NCBI GenBank assembly: GCA_014376525.1
Contig: JACMRI010000091.1
Coordinates: forward strand, 1 to 38,622
Direction of reading: 5' to 3'
Source: Bacteroidia bacterium
Lineage (GTDB): Bacteria > Bacteroidota > Bacteroidia > UBA4408
Length of the DNA stretch: 38,622 bases
Shown here: piece by piece, positions 34,451 to 38,622 of the stretch
How the letters are laid out: every line of letters starts with the position of its first letter
How positions within the stretch are numbered: position 1 is the first letter of the stretch
Notes under the pieces: generated by a model
Told to the model about the DNA's origin: nothing
The model's database searches: none
The model's input: the letters and a program-made list of their open reading frames with translations, nothing else
Made by a program: the position numbers and the translations under genes

Positions 34451-34951
34451 ATGATACATTTAATACCCAACTTTGCTACACTTGCCCCAACATCTCGCTT
34501 GTGGGTATATGCAAGCGCACGACCATTTACTGCAACAGAAATAACACCAATAAGCGATGTACTTGCTACTTTTGTAAATGGCTGGAAAGCCCACGGCAAC
34601 GACCTTGATGCTAATTATGCAATACACCGAAATCAATTTATATTAATAGCCGTGGACGAAGCCCAAAGTAATGCAAGTGGTTGCGCTATTGACAAATCGG
34701 TACATTTAATGCAACAATTAGAACAACAATTTAACCTACAATTAATGGATAGAAGCCTTGTGTTTTATATTGATGCCAACAACGAAGTGGCTCATTTTAA
34801 ATTTAACACCGCCGAAACATTATTGGCCAACAATACTATAAACGCCAATACATTAATATTTGATACCGCTATAACCCGCTTAAACGCTAGCTTAGAAGTG
34901 GAGTTAAAAAACACATGGTTGAGTAAGTATTTGGGTGCGGAGGTAGTTTAA
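34451..34951 (+). CDS. Conserved Bacteroidota protein of unknown function
   Basis: The 166-residue protein has no signal peptide or membrane segment. The clearest features are HRNQFILIAVDEAQSNASGCAIDKSV (residues 58-83), with an ASGC-ID motif, and FYIDANNEVAHFKF. This protein is often labelled an ABC transporter ATPase in databases, but I see no Walker A, signature or Walker B, so that name should not be used. The start MIHLIPNFATLAP follows the glycosyltransferase gene by 39 bases. The gene is convergent with the MORN-repeat gene (gap of 7 bases). The real function is unknown. Confidence 0.72.
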   Translation: MIHLIPNFATLAPTSRLWVYASARPFTATEITPISDVLATFVNGWKAHGNDLDANYAIHRNQFILIAVDEAQSNASGCAIDKSVHLMQQLEQQFNLQLMDRSLVFYIDANNEVAHFKFNTAETLLANNTINANTLIFDTAITRLNASLEVELKNTWLSKYLGAEVV

Positions 34952-34958
34952 TTTAAAA

Positions 34959-36527
34959 CTACTCCAAGCCCAAACCTCTACCTTTGGTAGCTGGTTTTTC
35001 AATACCGTCAGATAGATCTATTTTATCTACACGTATGCCATCTACTTTCGTTTCTATGCCTGCATTGTATTGTATTGTTAAGGCTTCCGAACCATCGGCA
35101 AAGTTATAATTCCAGTTGCCCTCTTTGTTACCCATTATGTACTTACCAGTCATACGTTCGGTGCCATTTTCAAAATAATAAATATGTTTATCGTTGGCGT
35201 TACCATCAACAAAGGCTCCCTTAAACGCTAACTGACCATTGCTCTTGTACACTCCTTTCCATTCGCCGTCTTTAACGCCTGCTTTGTATGTGCCAGTTTC
35301 TTTGTAGTCGCCAGCATCTATAAGCCATTCGCCCGTTTCTTGTCCCTCTTCATATTGCCCTTTGAGTAGTACTGCGCCGTATTGGTCGTACTCTTTTATG
35401 TCGCCCTCATTTACGCCTTTGCTATAGGTTTCTTCTCGTTGCAATTGTTTGTTATCAAAATACCATTTCCAAGTACCATCGGGCTTACCTTTTTTGGTGT
35501 ATTTTCCTTTTTGTTCTATTTCGGTATTGGGGTGATAATATACCCACTCGCCTACTTTCAAACTTTCTTTGTACTCGCCTTTGCTACGCAATACGCCATT
35601 GGTATAATATTCTTTCCACACGCCTTGTCGTGCGCCTTTATCGTCAAGAATGCCCTCAGCTACCAAAAAATCATCTTGATATATTTTACTGTTACTCACC
35701 GTGCCACTATCGGTATATTCGCGCATTGTGCCTTGTTTTTTGCCGTCTTTGTTTACGGCATACGAACTTTTTACTCTACCATCAGCAAAATATTCGGTTT
35801 TTATATCCAGTTTTACTACTTCGGGAGCGTTTATGTCTATTTTTCCATTTACATATTTTTCGGCTTTTACCAGGCTTCCCAGTTTATCGTACTCTTTATA
35901 AAAACCATTTAAAGTATCGTTGGTATAAGTAGCCTCCGTAGCTACCACAAAGTTAGTACCCTTATGAAACGTTTTCCACAGCCCTTGTTTGCCCCTCATA
36001 TCGCTTTTGTTAATGCGCTCTTGCTTAGCAATAAAGCCCATCTTATAAGTTATGATAGATGTTATGTTGCCCATGGTATCCATCTCTAAACCCAGTCCAT
36101 CTTCCTTACCTTGTAAAAAAGGTATTACGCTTAACACCAAACCATCGGCAGGGCGCATTAGTACTGTTTCTCCGTCTTTAGCATCGTTTTTATAATGTTC
36201 TACACTAGTTACTTGCCCTTTGGTGTTGTAGTTTAATTTTTCGCCATTGCGCTTGCCCGCAAGGTAATTGAGGGCAGTGGTTATTTTACCTGTTTCGTCG
36301 TAAAATTTCCAAGTACTATCCAATACAAAGTCTTTACGGTTTCCCTCCGATTTTAACTTACCCGTTTTATAATATGTTTTCCAGTAACCATCGGGCTTGC
36401 CTTGGCGTAGTTTACCCTCGCTACTTATTACGTTGTTATCATAGTAAAATTTTTTGTAACCGTCCTGCGCCTTGCAAACAGTAAGGTGTAGGAGTAGTGC
36501 TGTTATAATTAGGAATAGGGTTTTCAT
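34959..36527 (-). CDS. Secreted MORN-repeat (YwqK-like) protein
   Basis: A signal peptide (MKTLFLIITALLLHLTVCKAQ) precedes a chain of about 15 short repeats with the pattern G-x-x-x-G-x-W-x-x-Y-y-x-x-G-x-x-x-x-x-G, such as GKPDGYWKTYYKTGKLKSEG, GVWKEYYTNGVLRSKGEY and GEWLIDAGDYKETGTYKAG. The repeats form long beta-hairpin sheets. The final 35 residues (GIRVDKIDLSDGIEKPATKG) are different. Databases often call such proteins antitoxins of the YwqK family, but no toxin gene is next to this one and the signal peptide makes that role unlikely. It is probably a periplasmic or surface protein of unknown role. It is convergent with the preceding gene. Confidence 0.82.
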   Translation of the reverse strand: MKTLFLIITALLLHLTVCKAQDGYKKFYYDNNVISSEGKLRQGKPDGYWKTYYKTGKLKSEGNRKDFVLDSTWKFYDETGKITTALNYLAGKRNGEKLNYNTKGQVTSVEHYKNDAKDGETVLMRPADGLVLSVIPFLQGKEDGLGLEMDTMGNITSIITYKMGFIAKQERINKSDMRGKQGLWKTFHKGTNFVVATEATYTNDTLNGFYKEYDKLGSLVKAEKYVNGKIDINAPEVVKLDIKTEYFADGRVKSSYAVNKDGKKQGTMREYTDSGTVSNSKIYQDDFLVAEGILDDKGARQGVWKEYYTNGVLRSKGEYKESLKVGEWVYYHPNTEIEQKGKYTKKGKPDGTWKWYFDNKQLQREETYSKGVNEGDIKEYDQYGAVLLKGQYEEGQETGEWLIDAGDYKETGTYKAGVKDGEWKGVYKSNGQLAFKGAFVDGNANDKHIYYFENGTERMTGKYIMGNKEGNWNYNFADGSEALTIQYNAGIETKVDGIRVDKIDLSDGIEKPATKGRGLGLE

Positions 36528-36556
36528 TTTTTTTTGTGGGTATTATTTTTTCTTTC

Positions 36557-37024
36557 TTACTTTTTTTTCTTTCTCGGTAGTAAATAAATCGGTAGTGTAT
36601 TTTTCGTATAGTTAAAATAAATATTCTAAACGTTTGGGTTCGTTTTCAAATGGTGTGGCACGGTATGCTTTATCTACCAACCGGCTACATAGTCTAGTTT
36701 GCCTATGTTTTTGGCATTATTGGAAACATTTACTAAATCTTGTTTTTGGGCTTTGCTCATAATAGGGGAACCTAAAAACGGTAAATTGCCAAAAACATAA
36801 TCAAACTTTATATCGTTAGTTATTTTTTTTTCAAACTCTTCTTTATTAATTTTAGTACTGGTTTTAGTGTAAATATTTACAGTACCATAAGGTATTTCGT
36901 GTTCTTTAGCTATAAAGAACGCATCTAAAAATGGTTTAGCATCGGCCTCCTCGTTAGCAGTAGTTTCCCATTCTTTGGAAAACGTGAGTGCTCTATCTTT
37001 TATTTCGTTCCAGCCTAATGCCAT
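36557..37024 (-). pseudogene. Remnant of an MmeI-like (type IIL) restriction-modification gene
   Basis: A 116-codon frame starts MALGWNEIKDRALTFSKEW, the N-terminus of MmeI-type enzymes, and passes after about 70 residues into FDYVFGNLPFLGSPIMSKAQ followed by GKLDYVAGW. This is the motif IV region of the methyltransferase (usual GNPPF; here GNLPF) that should lie hundreds of residues further on. After the TAG, another frame continues with VDKAYRATPFENEPKRLEYL and ends IYLLPRKKKK, the usual C-terminus of the family. Motif I for SAM and most of the nuclease and specificity parts are missing, so at least two large deletions and a frameshift have occurred. It cannot be active. It stands alone, without a restriction partner. 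Confidence 0.7.
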
Positions 37025-37083
37025 GGTATATTATTAATTATTACATTCCTAAATGTATGTATTATTTACAACACTATCAATCA

Positions 37084-38622
37084 TTAATACGCTCTAATGT
37101 TTTTACCCTCCACCCAATTTACATAAGCGGTATTTACTACTTTAATACCGCCTGCTGTAGGATAGTTACCTGTAAAATACCAGTCGCCTGTGTGGTTTGG
37201 GCAAGCCTTGTGTAAGTTGCTTACACGTTGGTATATAATATCTACTTGGGCACGTACACTTGTGGGAGTAAGGAGTTGGGCTATTTTATGGCTTATTTGC
37301 TCATCGGTAAATGAGACGTATATTTCTTTTACTACGTTGGTTTGTTCCTCTTTTGGTTTAAGTAATTCGGCTTTAGCTTTTGCGTACACACTGTCTATTA
37401 CTTCTGTTTTATTATTGTCTTTTAATAATTCTATAGCTGCCTGAAAGGCAATAAAATCCCCTATCTTGGCCATATCTATACCATAACAATCGGGGTAACG
37501 AATTTGTGGTGCGCTCGATGCTATTATTATTTTCTTGGGTTGTAAGCGGTCTAGTATCTTTAATATGCTTTGTTTTAATGTTGTGCCACGTACTATACTA
37601 TCGTCTATCACTACTAGGTTATCAATACCCTTGCGTACGGTGCCGTAGGTAATGTCGTACACGTGTGCTACCATATCATCGCGCTCATCATCGGCAGTTA
37701 TAAAAGTACGCATTTTAGCATCTTTTATAACTATTTTATCTATACGAAAACGTGGCGAAAGTATTTCGTTAATACGCTCGTTGGTTAAGGTTTCTCGTTC
37801 TTGCAATAATGTTTCGCGCTGTAATTTACGCTGATAGTCTTCTACCCCTTTTACCATACCATAATAGGCTACTTCGGCGGTGTTGGGTATAAATGAAAAT
37901 ACTGAGTTATCAATGTCGCTATCAATAGATTTCAAAATATCATCCACCATCAATCGTCCAAGTTCTTTGCGCTCTTCGTAAATATCGGCATCACTACCAC
38001 GGCTAAAATAAATACGTTCAAACGAACAACTACTAACGTCCTTAGGGCTACGGACATGCTCGTGTGTTACCGTTCCATTTTTCTTTACAATAAGAGCGTG
38101 TCCTGGTGCTATTTCTTTAATGGTTTCCAATGGTACGTTAAACGCCGTCATTATAACTGGGCGCTCGCTTGCTACTACCACTACCTCATCGTCCTGATAA
38201 TAAAATGCTGGGCGAATGCCCCAAGGGTCGCGGGTTACAAAGGCATCGCCATGTCCTATCATACCTGCCATGGTATAACCTCCGTCCCACTTGTGTGCTG
38301 CTTCAGATAGTATTTTTTTTATATCCAAATTTTCTTCAATGTGTTTGGTAATCTCTTCGTGCGAGGTAAATTGGTCTTTTACTTTTATAAATTGACGAGT
38401 AGCTTCTCCGTCCAAAAAATGCCCTATACGTTCCATTATAGTTACGGTATCGGCCATTTCTTTGGGGTGTTGCCCAAGGGCTACTAATTGGCTAAAGAGC
38501 TCATCAACGTTAGTTAAATTAAAATTTCCTGCTACCACCAAGTTACGCGAACGCCAGTTGCTTTGGCGCAAAAATGGATGACAATTTTCTATTGAATTTT
38601 TGCCAAACGTACCATAGCGCAA
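37084..38622 (-). CDS. purF: Amidophosphoribosyltransferase, 5' end outside the window
   Basis: PurF makes 5-phosphoribosylamine from PRPP and glutamine, the first step of purine synthesis. The part seen (512 codons) contains RYGTFGKNSIENCHPF, WRSRNLVVAGNFNLTNVDEL and GYTMAGMIGHGDAFVTRDPW of the glutaminase domain, FSRGSDADIYEERKELG, and the PRPP-binding loop NLVVIDDSIVRGTTLKQS. The catalytic Cys at position 1 or so lies beyond the right edge; the frame is open to the end of the window. The C-terminus extends after the phosphoribosyl domain to NWVEGKNIRAY, which fits the long form (about 610-630 residues) I recall for Bacteroidota. Confidence 0.9.
   Translation of the reverse strand: MRYGTFGKNSIENCHPFLRQSNWRSRNLVVAGNFNLTNVDELFSQLVALGQHPKEMADTVTIMERIGHFLDGEATRQFIKVKDQFTSHEEITKHIEENLDIKKILSEAAHKWDGGYTMAGMIGHGDAFVTRDPWGIRPAFYYQDDEVVVVASERPVIMTAFNVPLETIKEIAPGHALIVKKNGTVTHEHVRSPKDVSSCSFERIYFSRGSDADIYEERKELGRLMVDDILKSIDSDIDNSVFSFIPNTAEVAYYGMVKGVEDYQRKLQRETLLQERETLTNERINEILSPRFRIDKIVIKDAKMRTFITADDERDDMVAHVYDITYGTVRKGIDNLVVIDDSIVRGTTLKQSILKILDRLQPKKIIIASSAPQIRYPDCYGIDMAKIGDFIAFQAAIELLKDNNKTEVIDSVYAKAKAELLKPKEEQTNVVKEIYVSFTDEQISHKIAQLLTPTSVRAQVDIIYQRVSNLHKACPNHTGDWYFTGNYPTAGGIKVVNTAYVNWVEGKNIRAY

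Noticed and set aside
35382-35932. Overlapping plus-strand frames of up to 176 codons in the MORN gene region, one of which looks membrane-like
   Set aside because: The apparent hydrophobicity comes from reading the complement of repeated Gly/Lys/Tyr codons; the regular MORN repeats on the minus strand explain the sequence.
34959-36527. Calling the MORN-repeat protein an antitoxin of a toxin-antitoxin pair
   Set aside because: No toxin-like gene adjoins it and it has a signal peptide, so the label would come from database habit only.

Overview
The window is a stretch of chromosome from a low-GC member of the Bacteroidota. The evidence is the type IX secretion/gliding parts (PorQ, a PorE-like OmpA protein, GldH, two cargo proteins with C-terminal sorting domains), the uppS-bamA-ompH-ompH cluster, a DnaG without its zinc ligands, the absence of Shine-Dalgarno sites, and many upstream copies of the Bacteroidota -7 box TAnnTTTG. 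The order within the phylum cannot be fixed from this sequence; a Chitinophagales/Sphingobacteriales-like lineage is a guess. I saw no rRNA, tRNA or CRISPR array.

Layout. 1-1070: the 5' end of a secreted protein (minus strand), a frameshifted small secreted protein and mostly empty spacer. 1071-6378 (plus): tatA, gatA, a MltD-type lytic transglycosylase, a DUF6089/PorG-like barrel and an anchored TPR protein, closed by a terminator. 6540-7706: a T9SS cargo protein. 7713-10218 (minus): lysC-lysA, the first and last steps of lysine/diaminopimelate synthesis. 10373-13984 (minus): ribH, a PorE-like protein and porQ. 14227-14591: a decayed IS1595-type transposase. 14641-18741 (minus): accB-accC (acetyl-CoA carboxylase), and ricT-gldH. 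18864-23857 (plus): a SET-domain protein, an EamA transporter, a T9SS-sorted subtilisin-like protease and pruA. 24113-25495 (minus): a Met-rich PhaE-like protein. 25754-27739: dnaG. 27852-32433 (minus): uppS, bamA and two Skp/OmpH chaperones, an envelope biogenesis operon. 32598-34951 (plus): a 66-residue protein, ftsE, a GT2 glycosyltransferase and a conserved unknown. 34959-36527: a MORN-repeat protein. 36557-37024: remnant of an MmeI-like restriction-modification gene. 37084-end: purF, cut by the window edge.

Most genes are core housekeeping or envelope functions. BamA with Skp chaperones inserts barrels such as PorQ and the DUF6089 protein. PorQ and the PorE-like protein belong to the T9SS that would export the two sorted proteins. 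The accessory content is small and decayed (a transposase, an R-M gene, a small secreted protein). I did not find a clearly new multi-gene system. The best leads are the PhaE-like Met-rich protein, the zinc-less primase with a probable TTG start, the Cys-rich RicT with an Asn/Arg tail, and the three gene remnants. Several starts were moved from the longest possible reading frame to internal codons because signal peptides or family N-termini begin there.
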